64,000 nt of DNA, from positions 3,931,535-3,995,534 of the forward strand of contig NZ_AZUP01000001.1 in the NCBI RefSeq assembly GCF_000527135.1, read 5' to 3'. The DNA is from Methyloversatilis discipulorum (lineage in GTDB: Bacteria; Pseudomonadota; Gammaproteobacteria; Burkholderiales; Rhodocyclaceae). The position numbers and the translations under genes are program-made. This document shows, piece by piece, positions 49,795 to 59,759 of this stretch. Every line of letters begins with the position of its first letter. Position 1 is the stretch's first letter. Below the pieces are notes generated by a model. That model had not been told where the DNA came from, ran no database searches, and saw only the letters and a program-made list of their open reading frames with translations.

Positions 49795-50511
49795 TCAGCC
49801 GGCCGGACTGAGGTCCGGCTTCAGCGCGCCGCGGTCGTCGAACACGACGCAGTTGCCGTGCCAGTGAGCGCCGCCCACTTCCTCGAAATAGCGCAGGATG
49901 CCGCCTTCCAGCTGCCACACTTGGCTGAAACCGGCCTTTTTCATGATGGGCGCCGCCTTTTCGCAGCGGATGCCACCGGTGCAGAAGGTGACGATGGGCG
50001 TGTCCTTCAGGTCGGCGTACTGTTCGAGCGCGGCCGGAAACTGGCCGAAGCTGTCCACGCCCGGATCGAGCGCGTTGTCGAAACTGCCCTGCTCGATCTC
50101 CCAGCGGTTGCGCGTGTCGATGATGACGAACTTGCGTCCTTCGTCGTACCAGCGCTTCAGTTCGGCCGCCGGCAGATAGGGCGCCGGCGTCTCGTCGAGG
50201 TCGAAATCCGGCTGACCGACGGTGACGATTTCCTTCTTCAGCCGCACCCGCAGCCGCTTGAAGGGCAGCGTGTCCGACAGGCTCCACTTCACGTCCATGG
50301 CGGCAAAACGCGGGTCCTCGGCCAGTGCGTCGAAGAAGCTGCGCAGATCGGCTTCGCGGCCGGCGAGGAAGATGTTGATGCCTTCGCTGGCGAGCAGCAC
50401 GGTGCCGAGCAGGCTGCGTGACTGCGCCAGTTCCTGGATGTGCGGCCGCAGTGCCTCGCGATCGGCGAGCTTCACGAAGCGGTAGGCGGCGGTGTTGGCG
50501 TAACGGGTCAT
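49795..50511 (-). CDS. trhO: tRNA uridine(34) hydroxylase TrhO (rhodanese domain)
   Basis: TrhO hydroxylates U34 of certain tRNAs on the way to (c)mo5U. The 238-residue product has the N-terminal UPF0176 domain (YRFVKLADREALRPHIQELA, GTVLLASEGINIFLAG). The rhodanese domain carries the catalytic cysteine in TFCTGGIRCEKAAP (about residue 179). ATG 50511 gives the standard N-terminus; an upstream in-frame ATG at 50556 adds 15 unrelated residues. It lacks the longer C-terminal extension seen in enterobacterial YceA. Confidence 0.92.
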   Translation of the reverse strand: MTRYANTAAYRFVKLADREALRPHIQELAQSRSLLGTVLLASEGINIFLAGREADLRSFFDALAEDPRFAAMDVKWSLSDTLPFKRLRVRLKKEIVTVGQPDFDLDETPAPYLPAAELKRWYDEGRKFVIIDTRNRWEIEQGSFDNALDPGVDSFGQFPAALEQYADLKDTPIVTFCTGGIRCEKAAPIMKKAGFSQVWQLEGGILRYFEEVGGAHWHGNCVVFDDRGALKPDLSPAG

Positions 50512-50572
50512 GCTCGGTATCCGGAGATCAGTCGCCAAGTATACCTGTCGCCTCACGCGCCTCCGGCGGTGC

Positions 50573-51547
50573 TCAGCCTAGTGCTTTCATCAGGTTGTAG
50601 GCACTGAGGCCGCTGATCAGCGTGCCCACCAGCACCAGCAGCGCACGCGCCGGCAGCGCGCGGCACAGGAAGGCGGCCAGCGGCGCGGCGAACATGCCGC
50701 CGGCGACCAGACCGGCGACGGTTGCCCAGGGCGCCGCGTCGATGAAGAGGACGAAGGCGCCGGCGCTGGCGATGGCGATGAAGAATTCAGCGAAATTGAC
50801 CGAGCCGATGGTGCGACGCGGGTCCTGACCGGCGCCGACCAGGCTGGTGGTGACCACCGGCCCCCAGCCGCCGCCGCCGGCGGCGTCGACGAAGCCGCCA
50901 AACAGCGCCAGCTTGGCGACGTGCTTCGGCTCCTGCGCCGGCTTGCGCCGATGGCGCCAGGCCTTGGCCAGCACGTAGGTGCCCATCACCAGCAGGTAGC
51001 CGGAAATCCACGGTTTCAGCGCGGCGCCGTCGAACTTCGTCACCACCAGCGCACCGAGCACGCCGCCGATCACGCCCGGTATCAGCAGCTTGAGCATCAG
51101 CTTGCGGTCGACGTTGCCCAGTCGCAGATGTGACAGGCCGGACAGGCCGGTGGTGAAGATTTCGGCGATATGCACGCTGGCGCTCGCCACCGCGGGCGAG
51201 GCGCCGGTACCGAGCAGGAAGGTGGTGGCGGAAATGCCGTAAGCCATGCCGAGCGCGCCGTCTATGCTCTGCGCGATGAAGCCGACGGCGGCGGCCTTCA
51301 GGAATTCGTCCGAGGTGACGACGCCGATCACGATGTCCAGCGCCGCCGACGGGTCGCCCAGTGGCAGGCCGCGCGCGAGCAGGATGGCGGCCAGGCCGAA
51401 CAGCGTGAAGCCCATGAACCAGCTGGCGACGGTGGCGAGCGGGTGCGCCTGCGCGCGGTCGATCACCTGCTCGACCGGCGGCAGGCCGAGTGCTTCGTGG
51501 GCTTGTCCGACCTCGGTGGGCCGGGTGTCGATGTGGCGGATCTTCAC
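50573..51547 (-). CDS. TauE/SafE-family sulfite exporter-like permease
   Basis: The 324-residue protein has about eight membrane helices in two related halves. They carry the family motifs GFIAQSIDGALGMAYGISATTFLL near residue 90 and GGFVDAAGGGGWGPVVTTSLVGAG near 215. TauE/SafE proteins export or import small organo-sulfur anions, sulfite or similar compounds; the substrate here is unknown. A 40-residue polar N-terminal tail precedes helix 1. An intrinsic terminator of the upstream lipoprotein gene lies 55 bp before it, so it is probably a separate transcript. Confidence 0.92.
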   Translation of the reverse strand: MKIRHIDTRPTEVGQAHEALGLPPVEQVIDRAQAHPLATVASWFMGFTLFGLAAILLARGLPLGDPSAALDIVIGVVTSDEFLKAAAVGFIAQSIDGALGMAYGISATTFLLGTGASPAVASASVHIAEIFTTGLSGLSHLRLGNVDRKLMLKLLIPGVIGGVLGALVVTKFDGAALKPWISGYLLVMGTYVLAKAWRHRRKPAQEPKHVAKLALFGGFVDAAGGGGWGPVVTTSLVGAGQDPRRTIGSVNFAEFFIAIASAGAFVLFIDAAPWATVAGLVAGGMFAAPLAAFLCRALPARALLVLVGTLISGLSAYNLMKALG

Positions 51548-51601
51548 TGCGCGTCGCTCGATATCTCAGGGAGCGCGCAGTCTAGTCAGCAATGCTTATC
51601 C

Positions 51602-51634
51602 AAAAAAGTGATATTTAGTTCTATGTATATCACT
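51602..51634 (-). terminator. Rho-independent terminator after the lipoprotein gene
   Basis: On the reverse strand an 8-bp perfect stem (AGTGATAT/ATATCACT, loop 12 nt) is followed directly by six U residues. It begins 43 bp after the lipoprotein stop at 51677 and before the TauE gene. The stem is AT-rich, so efficiency may be modest. Confidence 0.65.
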
Positions 51635-51676
51635 GGGTGGTATTTGTCGGCAGGTGTCGCCCGGGTCGGCGCCGTA

Positions 51677-52054
51677 CTACCGGTAAGGCCGTCGCCAGTA
51701 GCCCCAGGGGTAGGCCGGGTAGTAGGGGTAGCCGTACATCCACATGCGGTCGCGTTCGCGCATCGCTTCGCGCATGCGTTCGGTTTCGATCAGCGTCTGC
51801 TGCATGTAGTCGATCACTTCGTCCGACACGCCTTCCTCGCGCAGCTTGGCCAGTTGCGAAGCCTTGAGCGGGTAGAGGGCGCGGCTTTCCTCCAGGCGCT
51901 GGATGATTTCCGCCGGCGGGATGCCGTCCTTCGACATCTGCACGATTTCGTCGGTGGTCGGCGCCGGTGGTAGCGGCGGCGAGGTGACGCAGCCGCCGAG
52001 CGTCAGGGCGAGGCCGGCGAGCAGCAGGCTGCGGCGCAGGGTAAGCGTGTGCAT
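51677..52054 (-). CDS. Small outer-membrane-type lipoprotein
   Basis: The 125-residue product has a lipoprotein signal peptide (RRSLLLAGLALTLGGC) with the acylated cysteine at about residue 22, followed by a Pro-rich spacer. A helical middle region (TTDEIVQMSKDGIPPAEIIQRL, EEGVSDEVIDYMQQTLIE) resembles SHOCT/short helical modules. The tail is a Tyr/Pro/Arg-rich stretch (MYGYPYYPAYPWGYWRRPYR). ATG 52054 is preceded by GGAG at 7 bp; ATG 52066 is the alternative. Its function is unknown. It follows glnE by 26 bp and may be co-transcribed with it. Confidence 0.82.
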   Translation of the reverse strand: MHTLTLRRSLLLAGLALTLGGCVTSPPLPPAPTTDEIVQMSKDGIPPAEIIQRLEESRALYPLKASQLAKLREEGVSDEVIDYMQQTLIETERMREAMRERDRMWMYGYPYYPAYPWGYWRRPYR

Positions 52055-52080
52055 GCGAAGCTCCATGACAGGTCTGTGTG

Positions 52081-54822
52081 TCAGAGTCGTTCGACTGCGT
52101 CGGAGTTCGACGCGTCGTCGAACAGGCGCGACCATATGGCACGGATGGCAGTGCGCTCGGCCACCACCTCGTCCTTCGGCACCCGGGCTTTCGGCGCATC
52201 GTTCAGCCGCAGGCCGTGCTGCAGGTGGCGCAGCCGGCGGTAGGCATTGCCGGCGGCGACCGCGTCGAGCGCCGGCAGCAGGCCGACTTCCGAGGCGATT
52301 CGCAGCAGCGCGATGTTGCCGAGGTTGCCGGTCAGTTCCGGATGCGCGCCCGAATGGGCCAGCACCATGTACTGCACGGCGAATTCGAGATCGATCAGAC
52401 CGCCGGCGTCGTGCTTGATGTCGAACAGTTCGGACTTGTTGGCGTAGCTGTCCATCATCTTCTGCCGCATGTCCAGCACCTCGCGGCGCAGCGCGGCGAC
52501 GTCGCGCGGCTGGGTCAGCAGTTCGCGGCGGATCGCCTCGAACTGCTCGCCGACGGCGGCATCGCCGGCGCAGAAACGGGCGCGCGTCAGCGCCTGGTGT
52601 TCCCATACCCAGGCCGACTTCTGCTGGTAGTCGCGGAAGGCCTCGATCGAACTGACCAGCAGGCCGGATTCGCCATTGGGCCGCAGCCGGGTGTCGGTTT
52701 CGAACAGGATGCCGGCGCTGGTATGGCTGGACAGCCAGGTGAGCATGCGCTGCGCCAGTCGCGCATAGGTTTCCGGCGCCGACTCGTGCGGGTCGTCGAA
52801 CAGGAAGATGACGTCGAGGTCGGAGGCGTAGCCCAGCTCCTTGCCGCCCAGCTTGCCGTAGGCGATGACCGCGAAGCGCGGCGTGTCGCAATGGCGACGG
52901 GTGAGCTTGCGCCAGCACATGTCCAGCGTGATGCGCAGCATGGCGTCGGCGAGCGCCGACAGGTGGTCGGACAGGCGTTCGACCGACAGCTCGCCGGCCA
53001 GGTCGCGTGCCAGCAGCCGGAACACCTGCGCATGGTGGGCATCGCGCATGGTGTCCATCTGCCGCTCGGTATCGTCGCCCAGCTCGTCCAGTTGCTGACG
53101 CAGCGCCTGTTCGAAGGCCGGCCAGTCGGGCTCGGCGGTGAGCAGGCGGGCGTCCAGTAGTTCGTCGAGCAGGATCGGGTGGCGCACCAGGTAGTTCGCC
53201 GCCCAGCTCGATGCGCCGATCAGTCGCGCCACCTGGCTCAGCGCCTGCGGGAATTCTGCCAGCAGCGCCAGATAGGCAGCGCGCCGGCTGATGGTTTCCA
53301 GCAGGTCGAGGCCGCGCAGCGCGGTGGCCGTGGGTTGCGGCGTATCGCGGCAGGCTTCGAGCAGCTTGGGTACCAGCGCGTCGACGCGGGTGCGCGAGCT
53401 GTCGGGCAACTGGCGGTAGCGGCTGCCCGACTTGAAGGCGGACAGGCGGCGCGCCAGCTGTTCGGTGTCGTCGAAGCCCATGCCGTCGAGTGCGCTGTGG
53501 CAGTCGTCGCACGGGGCGCTGTCCTGACCGATGTCCTGCCAGACGGCACGCGGCGTCGGGGTCGAGCTTTCCTGCGCGCCGAATACGGCGTCGAAATGGC
53601 GGCTTACGTGGCCGCGGTGGTGGTCCAGTTCGTCCAGCAGCGCGGCGTAATCGCCAAAGCCCATGGCCGAGGCGACCAGCGCCTGGTCTTCGGCGCTGGC
53701 CGGCAGTTTGTGCGTCTGCGCGTCTTCGACGTACTGCAGGCGGTGTTCGAGCCGGCGCAGGAAGACGTAGGCCGACTGCAGCTGTTCGACCGCGTCCTCG
53801 CCCAGCACGCCGCGCATCGCCAGTCGGTCGAGCACCTTCTGCGTCGGCCGGATCTGCAGCGCACTCTCGCGGCCGCCGCGTATCAGCTGGAACACCTGGG
53901 CGATGAATTCGATCTCGCGGATACCGCCCGGGCCGAGCTTGATGTTGTCCGCCATGTCGCGGCGCGCCACCTCGCGGCGGATCTGCGCGTGCAGGTCGCG
54001 CATCGCGTTGATGGCACCGAAATCGAGGTATTTGCGGAAGACGAAGGGCTTGCGCAGCGATTCCAGCTCGTCATTGACGCCACCGGTCAGCGCGCGCGCC
54101 TTGATCCAGGCGTAGCGCTCCCACTCGCGGCCCTGGGTGACGAAGTAGTTCTCCAGCATGTCGAAGCTGCAGGCCAGCGGGCCGGAGTCGCCGTTCGGGC
54201 GCAGCCGCATGTCGACGCGGAACACGAAGCCGTCGGCGGTCACGTCGGCCAGCAGTTCGATCACTTTGCGGCCGAGGCGGGTGAAGAAGTCGAAGTTGTC
54301 GATGCGCTTGCCCGCTCCGGTCGGCGTTTCACCGTCGGTTTCGCCCGATTCCGGGTAGACGAAGATGAAGTCGACGTCGGAACTGACGTTCAGCTCGCGC
54401 CCGCCCAGCTTACCCATGCCGATGCAGATGAAGGGCTGGACCGCGTTGTCGGTCTCGCCGCGCGGCTCGCCGAAACGCTCGACCAGCGCGGCGCGCGCCT
54501 GATCGACCGCCACCCGCACCGTCTGCTCGGCCAGCAGCGTCATGCCCTCGGTCACTTCGTCCAGATCGGCCAGGCCGGCCAGATCGCGCACGATCAGGTG
54601 GGCCATGGTGCGGGCGCGCAGCCGGCGCAGCGCCGCCTTCAATGCCGCCTCGTCGCCGTGCGCGAACGGCGTCTGCGTGAGCCATTCGCCGAGCAGGGCG
54701 GCGCTGATCTGGGCCTGCAGCGTGCTGCCCAGCGCGTCTTCCAGCGCTGGCCGCGCGTCGAGCAGGCGGGCGAGGTAGCGGCTGTGGCGGCGGGCGTGGG
54801 CGATGGCGGCGGGGGCGTCCAT
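52081..54822 (-). CDS. glnE: Bifunctional glutamine synthetase adenylyltransferase/deadenylase
   Basis: GlnE adenylylates and deadenylylates glutamine synthetase in response to PII, tuning nitrogen assimilation. The 913-residue enzyme has two nucleotidyltransferase domains separated by a regulatory linker. The N-terminal (deadenylase) site is GMGKLGGRELNVSSDVDFIF near residue 135. The C-terminal (adenylylase) site is YGKLGGKELGYASDLDVIFLF near 660. ATG 54822 is the true start. The same frame stays open far upstream antisense to yhdP, but that part is an artefact of high GC. glnE is divergent from yhdP. Confidence 0.96.
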   Translation of the reverse strand: MDAPAAIAHARRHSRYLARLLDARPALEDALGSTLQAQISAALLGEWLTQTPFAHGDEAALKAALRRLRARTMAHLIVRDLAGLADLDEVTEGMTLLAEQTVRVAVDQARAALVERFGEPRGETDNAVQPFICIGMGKLGGRELNVSSDVDFIFVYPESGETDGETPTGAGKRIDNFDFFTRLGRKVIELLADVTADGFVFRVDMRLRPNGDSGPLACSFDMLENYFVTQGREWERYAWIKARALTGGVNDELESLRKPFVFRKYLDFGAINAMRDLHAQIRREVARRDMADNIKLGPGGIREIEFIAQVFQLIRGGRESALQIRPTQKVLDRLAMRGVLGEDAVEQLQSAYVFLRRLEHRLQYVEDAQTHKLPASAEDQALVASAMGFGDYAALLDELDHHRGHVSRHFDAVFGAQESSTPTPRAVWQDIGQDSAPCDDCHSALDGMGFDDTEQLARRLSAFKSGSRYRQLPDSSRTRVDALVPKLLEACRDTPQPTATALRGLDLLETISRRAAYLALLAEFPQALSQVARLIGASSWAANYLVRHPILLDELLDARLLTAEPDWPAFEQALRQQLDELGDDTERQMDTMRDAHHAQVFRLLARDLAGELSVERLSDHLSALADAMLRITLDMCWRKLTRRHCDTPRFAVIAYGKLGGKELGYASDLDVIFLFDDPHESAPETYARLAQRMLTWLSSHTSAGILFETDTRLRPNGESGLLVSSIEAFRDYQQKSAWVWEHQALTRARFCAGDAAVGEQFEAIRRELLTQPRDVAALRREVLDMRQKMMDSYANKSELFDIKHDAGGLIDLEFAVQYMVLAHSGAHPELTGNLGNIALLRIASEVGLLPALDAVAAGNAYRRLRHLQHGLRLNDAPKARVPKDEVVAERTAIRAIWSRLFDDASNSDAVERL

Positions 54823-54981
54823 GTCAGGCTTTCTCGTATGAAGATGGCGATTATGCAAAAAACCGTGGTGCGGGCCGGCATGTAAGCATGGCCTTACAAA
54901 GCGCGACAGCGCCTGCGTTGCGGGTAAACTCCCGCATCGTTCCATAAATGCAGTCATCGCCGGTTTGACTGCCCGCAAATC

Positions 54982-57900
54982 TTGTCCGACTCCGCCCACG
55001 CTGAACTCGCCGCCGCGGTCGCCACCGTCCGCGCGGCTGCGGCCCGCCCCTTGTGGCGCCGCATCGCCGGGCGGCTGTTCGACGCGGCGCTGATCGCCTA
55101 CGTCGTCGTCGCCTGCGTCGTGCTGGTCGCGCGCCACTGGGTGTTGCCCGAGGTGGATCAGCATCGCGCGCGCATCGAACAGGCGCTCGGTGATGCGCTG
55201 CAGCGCCAGGTGCGCATCGACAGCCTGAGCGCCGACTGGAGCGGCCTGCACCCGCAGCTGTCGCTGCGCGGTCTGACCCTGCTCGACGAATCCGGCCAGC
55301 CGGCGCTGCGGCTGGAACAGGTCGAAGCCGCCCTCGGCTTTTCGTCGCTGGTGCGCGGCGAACTGCATCTGCACCGGCTCGACATCAACGGCCCCGACCT
55401 CTGGATACGCCGCGAGGCCGACGGCCGCTTCTTCGTCGCCGGTCTGGAAATAAGGCAGGACGGCGAGCGGGGCGGCTTCATGCGCTGGCTGCTGTCGCAG
55501 GGCCAGATCAATATCCGCGGTGCGCGGCTGGAGTGGGACGACGCCTTGCGCGAAACCGCGCCACCGCTGCAGCTGACCCAGGTCGATTTCCGCCTCGACA
55601 ATTCCGGCCGCGACCATCGCTTCGGCCTGTCGGCGCGGCCGCCGAGCGAGCTGGCGCAGCGGCTGGACATCCGCGGTGACGTGACCTTGCCGGACCGCGA
55701 CGACTGGCGCAGCGCGTCGGGCGAACTGTTCGTGTCGCTCGAAGGCGCCGACATGGCGGTCTGGCAGACCTGGGTCGATTACCCGCTCGAACTGTCGCAG
55801 GGGCGCGGTGCGGCGCGTGCCTGGACGCGTTTCGACGGCGCCCGGCTGGCCGAGGTGACCGGCGAACTGGCGCTGGCGGACGTGCGGCTGCGCCTGGCGC
55901 CCGAACTGCCGCTGCTCGACCTGGTCAGCCTGTCCGGCCGCGTCAGCGCCGAACAACTGAGCCAGGAGCGCGTCGTCGCCTCGGCCCGTCAGTTGCAGCT
56001 GGCGACCCGCGGCGGGCTGCGCGTGCAGCCGACCAGCATCGATCTGCGCTGGCAGGCGGCGGCCGGCAACGAGGTGGAGCGTGGCGAGCTGTCGGCCAGT
56101 GCGCTCGATCTTGACGCGCTGACCCGACTGTCCGCCTATCTGCCGCTGCCCGACCCGGTGCGCGACCGACTGCAGCGCCACGCGGCCCAGGGCGTCGTGC
56201 ATGAACTCGACGGCGGCTGGACCGGTCCGCTGTCGGCGCCGACCGCCTTCCGCGTCAGTGCGCGGCTGGACCGAGTCGGTCTGCGCGCCGACGGCGCACT
56301 GCCCGGCGTCAGCGGGCTGAGCGGCCGCATCGAAGGCAGCGATGTACGCGGCAGCGTGCAGATCGATGCGCCGGATCTGGTGCTCGACCTGCCGGCGGTG
56401 TTCCCGCAGCCGGAAATCCCGTTCTCGCAGTTCAAGGCACGCGCCGGCTGGGCGCGCAGCGACGGCGAAACCGAGGTGGTGATCGAGTCGCTCGCCTTCC
56501 GCAACGACGATGTGCAGGGTCAGGCGCGCGGGCGTTACCGCACGGCGGGCAGCACGGCCGGCGAGATCGATATCGAAGCCAAACTGCTCGACGGCGACGC
56601 ACGGGCGGTGTGGCGCTACCTGCCGCTTGAGATCGGACCGGACACGCGCGACTGGCTGCGTACGGCGCTGACCGCGGGGCGCGCGCCGGAGGCGACGCTG
56701 AAGCTGCGCGGCCGGCTCGACGACTTCCCTTTCGACCGCGGCCAGCCCGGCATTTTCCAGGTCAAGGTGAAGGCCGAGGACGTGACCGTCGATTTCGGCC
56801 CGAGCTGGCCGCCGCTGACCGGCCTGCGCGCCGACGTGCTGTTCGAGGGGCCGCGCATGCTCATCACTTCGCGTGACGGTCGCATCATGAACACGAAGCT
56901 CGGTCCGACCACGGCCGAGATTCCCGATCTCGACGCGGCCGAGGAACTGCTGCTGGTGAAAGGCTCGACCAGCGGAGCGACCGCCGATTTCCTGCGCTAT
57001 ATCGACGCCAGCCCGGTGGCCGAACGCATCGACGGCTTCACCTCGGACATGCGCGCCGAAGGCAACGGCAAGCTGGCGATCGCGCTCACCATCCCGTTGC
57101 GCCACTCGAAGGACACCAAGGTCGAGGGCGAGTACAGCTTCACCGCCAACAAGCTCGTGCTCGACAGCACGCTGCCGCCGCTGACCGACGCCTCGGGCAA
57201 GGTCGCCTTCACTGACAGTTCGCTGTCGATACGTGGTGCCCAGGCCAGCGTGCTCGGCTTTCCGATGACGCTGGATGTCGGTACCGGTGGCGGCGGCACG
57301 GTCAATGTAGACGTGCGCGGCCGCGCCTCGATGGACGCGCTGCGTGCCCAGTTCGGCCAGCCGTGGATGACGGCGCTGTCCGGCGTCGCCGGCTGGCAGG
57401 CGCGGCTGGGGGTGCGCCGCAGTGGCACCGACATGACGCTCGACGCCGACCTGTCGCAGGTGGCCTCGACGCTGCCGGCGCCCTTCGGCAAGTCGGTCGG
57501 CGAAGCGCTGGCGCTCAAGGTCGAGCGCATCGGCGCCCTCGACGCGCGCGAAGCGGCACGGCGCGGCCTGCCGGCGCTCGGCGCCGAGCGCGAACTGCTG
57601 CACATCGACGCCGGCCGACTGGGCAGCGCCGACATCGTCCGCCGTTCGACCCCGGGTGGCTGGGTGCTGGAGCGCGGCGCGGTCGGCCTGCCGCAGATGC
57701 CGGCTCTGCCCGATCAGGGGCTGGCGCTGGCGCTGAGCACCGAAACGGTCGATCTCGACGCGCTGCGCCGCGCCTTTGCCTCGCCGACGTCAGCGGGCGG
57801 TGCCGCAGGCGAGCCCCTGCCGGTGTCGAAGGTGAAGCTCGACGCGAAGAATCTGCGCCTGTCCGGGCATTGGCTGGAGGCGGTGAAGATCGACGCAACG

Positions 57901-58902
57901 CGCCGCGGCGAGGTGTGGGACATCGATCTTGCCAGCGCTCAGGCGCGCGGTCGCGTGAGCTGGAACGCGCAGGGCAAGGGTCAGGTCAAGGCGCGTTTCG
58001 ACCAGTTGCGCATCGACACGGCGGACGAGGCGGGCGCCCAGGTCAGCAGCGTCGAGCCGGACGAGGAACTGGACGAACTGCCGGCGCTGGACATCGAGGC
58101 CGAACGCTTCGTGCTCGACGGCCGCAACCTCGGCCGGCTCGAACTGCAGGCCAGTAATGAGCGCCGCGCCTGGCTGATCAACCGCCTCGCACTGACCATG
58201 CCAGAGGGCAGTTTCGTCGCCAGCGGCGCCTGGGGCCGCGCGCTGGCCGGCCTGCGCGGCACGCGCGAGACGCGTTTCGATTTCGCCATCGACACCGAGG
58301 ACGCCGGCAAGCTGCTCGAACGCCTCGGCCACGCCGGCGCGCTGCGCCGCGGTACCGCCGGCATGAAGGGCATGCTGCGCTGGCAGGGCAGCCCGCTGTC
58401 GATCGACTACCCGTCGCTGTCAGGATCGTTCGAGCTGAAGGCGAACAACGGCCAGTTCAGCAAGATCAATCCGGGCGCCGGACGGCTGCTCGGCATCCTC
58501 AGTCTGCAGTCGCTGCCGCGCCGCATCACGCTCGATTTCCGCGACGTGTTCAGCGAAGGCTTCGCTTTCGACCGCATCGAAGGAACGGTGGCGGTCGAGC
58601 GTGGCATCATGAACACCGACAATCTCGAACTGGCCGGCCCGGCGGCGCGCGTGCAGATCAGCGGCAGTGCCAACATCGCCGCCGAAACCCAGAACCTGAC
58701 GGTGAACGTACAGCCGGCGCTGAGCGACAGCGTGTCGGTCGGCGCGCTGATCGCCAATCCGGCGGTCGGCGTGGCGACCTATCTGGCGCAGAAGGTGCTG
58801 AAGGATCCGCTCGGCCAGATATTCTCGTTCCGCTACGCCGTTACCGGCTCGTGGGAGGATCCGCTGGTGGCCAAGCTGTCGACGGCGCCGGCCGCTGAAT
58901 GA
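54982..58902 (+). CDS. yhdP: YhdP-family AsmA-like envelope protein
   Basis: YhdP proteins are very large inner-membrane-anchored periplasmic bridges implicated in phospholipid transport to the outer membrane. The 1306-residue product has one N-terminal helix (about 35-58, DAALIAYVVVACVVLVAR). A long beta-rich repeat region follows, and the C-terminal AsmA-like domain contains SGSFELKANNGQFSKINPGAGRLLGILSLQSLPRRI split near residue 1150. The glnE-yhdP-nitrilase-tldD neighbourhood is usual in betaproteobacteria. The predicted start is TTG 54982 without a clear ribosome site, so the exact N-terminus is uncertain. Confidence 0.92.
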   Translation: MSDSAHAELAAAVATVRAAAARPLWRRIAGRLFDAALIAYVVVACVVLVARHWVLPEVDQHRARIEQALGDALQRQVRIDSLSADWSGLHPQLSLRGLTLLDESGQPALRLEQVEAALGFSSLVRGELHLHRLDINGPDLWIRREADGRFFVAGLEIRQDGERGGFMRWLLSQGQINIRGARLEWDDALRETAPPLQLTQVDFRLDNSGRDHRFGLSARPPSELAQRLDIRGDVTLPDRDDWRSASGELFVSLEGADMAVWQTWVDYPLELSQGRGAARAWTRFDGARLAEVTGELALADVRLRLAPELPLLDLVSLSGRVSAEQLSQERVVASARQLQLATRGGLRVQPTSIDLRWQAAAGNEVERGELSASALDLDALTRLSAYLPLPDPVRDRLQRHAAQGVVHELDGGWTGPLSAPTAFRVSARLDRVGLRADGALPGVSGLSGRIEGSDVRGSVQIDAPDLVLDLPAVFPQPEIPFSQFKARAGWARSDGETEVVIESLAFRNDDVQGQARGRYRTAGSTAGEIDIEAKLLDGDARAVWRYLPLEIGPDTRDWLRTALTAGRAPEATLKLRGRLDDFPFDRGQPGIFQVKVKAEDVTVDFGPSWPPLTGLRADVLFEGPRMLITSRDGRIMNTKLGPTTAEIPDLDAAEELLLVKGSTSGATADFLRYIDASPVAERIDGFTSDMRAEGNGKLAIALTIPLRHSKDTKVEGEYSFTANKLVLDSTLPPLTDASGKVAFTDSSLSIRGAQASVLGFPMTLDVGTGGGGTVNVDVRGRASMDALRAQFGQPWMTALSGVAGWQARLGVRRSGTDMTLDADLSQVASTLPAPFGKSVGEALALKVERIGALDAREAARRGLPALGAERELLHIDAGRLGSADIVRRSTPGGWVLERGAVGLPQMPALPDQGLALALSTETVDLDALRRAFASPTSAGGAAGEPLPVSKVKLDAKNLRLSGHWLEAVKIDATRRGEVWDIDLASAQARGRVSWNAQGKGQVKARFDQLRIDTADEAGAQVSSVEPDEELDELPALDIEAERFVLDGRNLGRLELQASNERRAWLINRLALTMPEGSFVASGAWGRALAGLRGTRETRFDFAIDTEDAGKLLERLGHAGALRRGTAGMKGMLRWQGSPLSIDYPSLSGSFELKANNGQFSKINPGAGRLLGILSLQSLPRRITLDFRDVFSEGFAFDRIEGTVAVERGIMNTDNLELAGPAARVQISGSANIAAETQNLTVNVQPALSDSVSVGALIANPAVGVATYLAQKVLKDPLGQIFSFRYAVTGSWEDPLVAKLSTAPAAE

Positions 58903-58929
58903 GCTTGTCATCCGATTGAAAGGTGCGTC

Positions 58930-59748
58930 ATGAACACTACGACCAAGACCCGCGTTGCTGCCGTGCAGATGGTGTCCGGCCCGGTGGTGGCGGACAACCT
59001 GCAGGAAGCCGGGCACTGGATTGCCGAGGCGGCGCGCCAGGGTGCGCAGCTGGTGGCGCTGCCTGAGTACTTTCCGCTGATTTCCGGCGACGAGGCCGAC
59101 AAGATCGGCATCCGCGAGGAAGAGGGGAATGGTCCGATCCAGCGCTTCCTTGCCGACTGCGCGCGCCGGCACGGCATCTGGCTGATCGGTGGTTCGGTGC
59201 CGCTGGTGGCGGATGCCGCGAACAAGGTCCGCAACACCTGCCTCGCTTACGGCCCGGACGGCAGCCAGGTGGCCCGTTACGACAAGGTCCACCTGTTTGC
59301 CTTCACCCGCGGCGCCGAGAATTACGACGAGGCGCGGACGATCGAGGCCGGCCATCAGCCGGTATCGATCGAGACCCCTTTCGGCCGGGTCGGGCTGTCG
59401 ATCTGCTACGACCTGCGCTTTCCGGAGTATTTCCGCGCGCTGGGCGACATTAAGCTGCTGGTGCTCGGTGCCGCCTTCACCGAGACCACCGGTCGGGCGC
59501 ACTGGGAACTGCTGCTGCGCGCCCGCGCGGTGGAGAACCAGTGCTACGTGCTGGCGGCGGCGCAGGGCGGCGTGCACCCGTCCGGACGACGTACCTGGGG
59601 TGACTCGATGCTGATCGATCCGTGGGGAAATGTGATCAATCGCCTGGCGCGTGGTCCGGGCGTGGTCGTAGGTGATCTTGATTCGGACTATCTTGTTGAA
59701 ATAAGGCAGAATCTTCCTGCTTTGGGCCACCGGCGCATCGCTTGTTGA
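58930..59748 (+). CDS. Nitrilase-superfamily amidohydrolase (Nit1-like)
   Basis: The 272-residue protein is a carbon-nitrogen hydrolase. The catalytic Glu lies in LVALPEYFPL (about 48), Lys in RYDKVHLFAF (about 119) and Cys in GLSICYDLRFPEYFR (about 160). Nit1/YafV-type enzymes repair deaminated glutathione or act as omega-amidases; the substrate here is not fixed by sequence. AAGGTG precedes the ATG. It follows yhdP by 27 bp and ends 11 bp before the FeeM-like gene, so all three are probably co-transcribed with tldD. Confidence 0.93.
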   Translation: MNTTTKTRVAAVQMVSGPVVADNLQEAGHWIAEAARQGAQLVALPEYFPLISGDEADKIGIREEEGNGPIQRFLADCARRHGIWLIGGSVPLVADAANKVRNTCLAYGPDGSQVARYDKVHLFAFTRGAENYDEARTIEAGHQPVSIETPFGRVGLSICYDLRFPEYFRALGDIKLLVLGAAFTETTGRAHWELLLRARAVENQCYVLAAAQGGVHPSGRRTWGDSMLIDPWGNVINRLARGPGVVVGDLDSDYLVEIRQNLPALGHRRIAC

Positions 59749-59759
59749 GGTCTCCCCGC

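Noticed and set aside
54823..57603. Upstream extension of the glnE frame (about 927 extra codons) antisense to yhdP
   Set aside because: The extension has no GlnE-like content. GlnE similarity begins at ATG 54822, and yhdP on the + strand explains the DNA.
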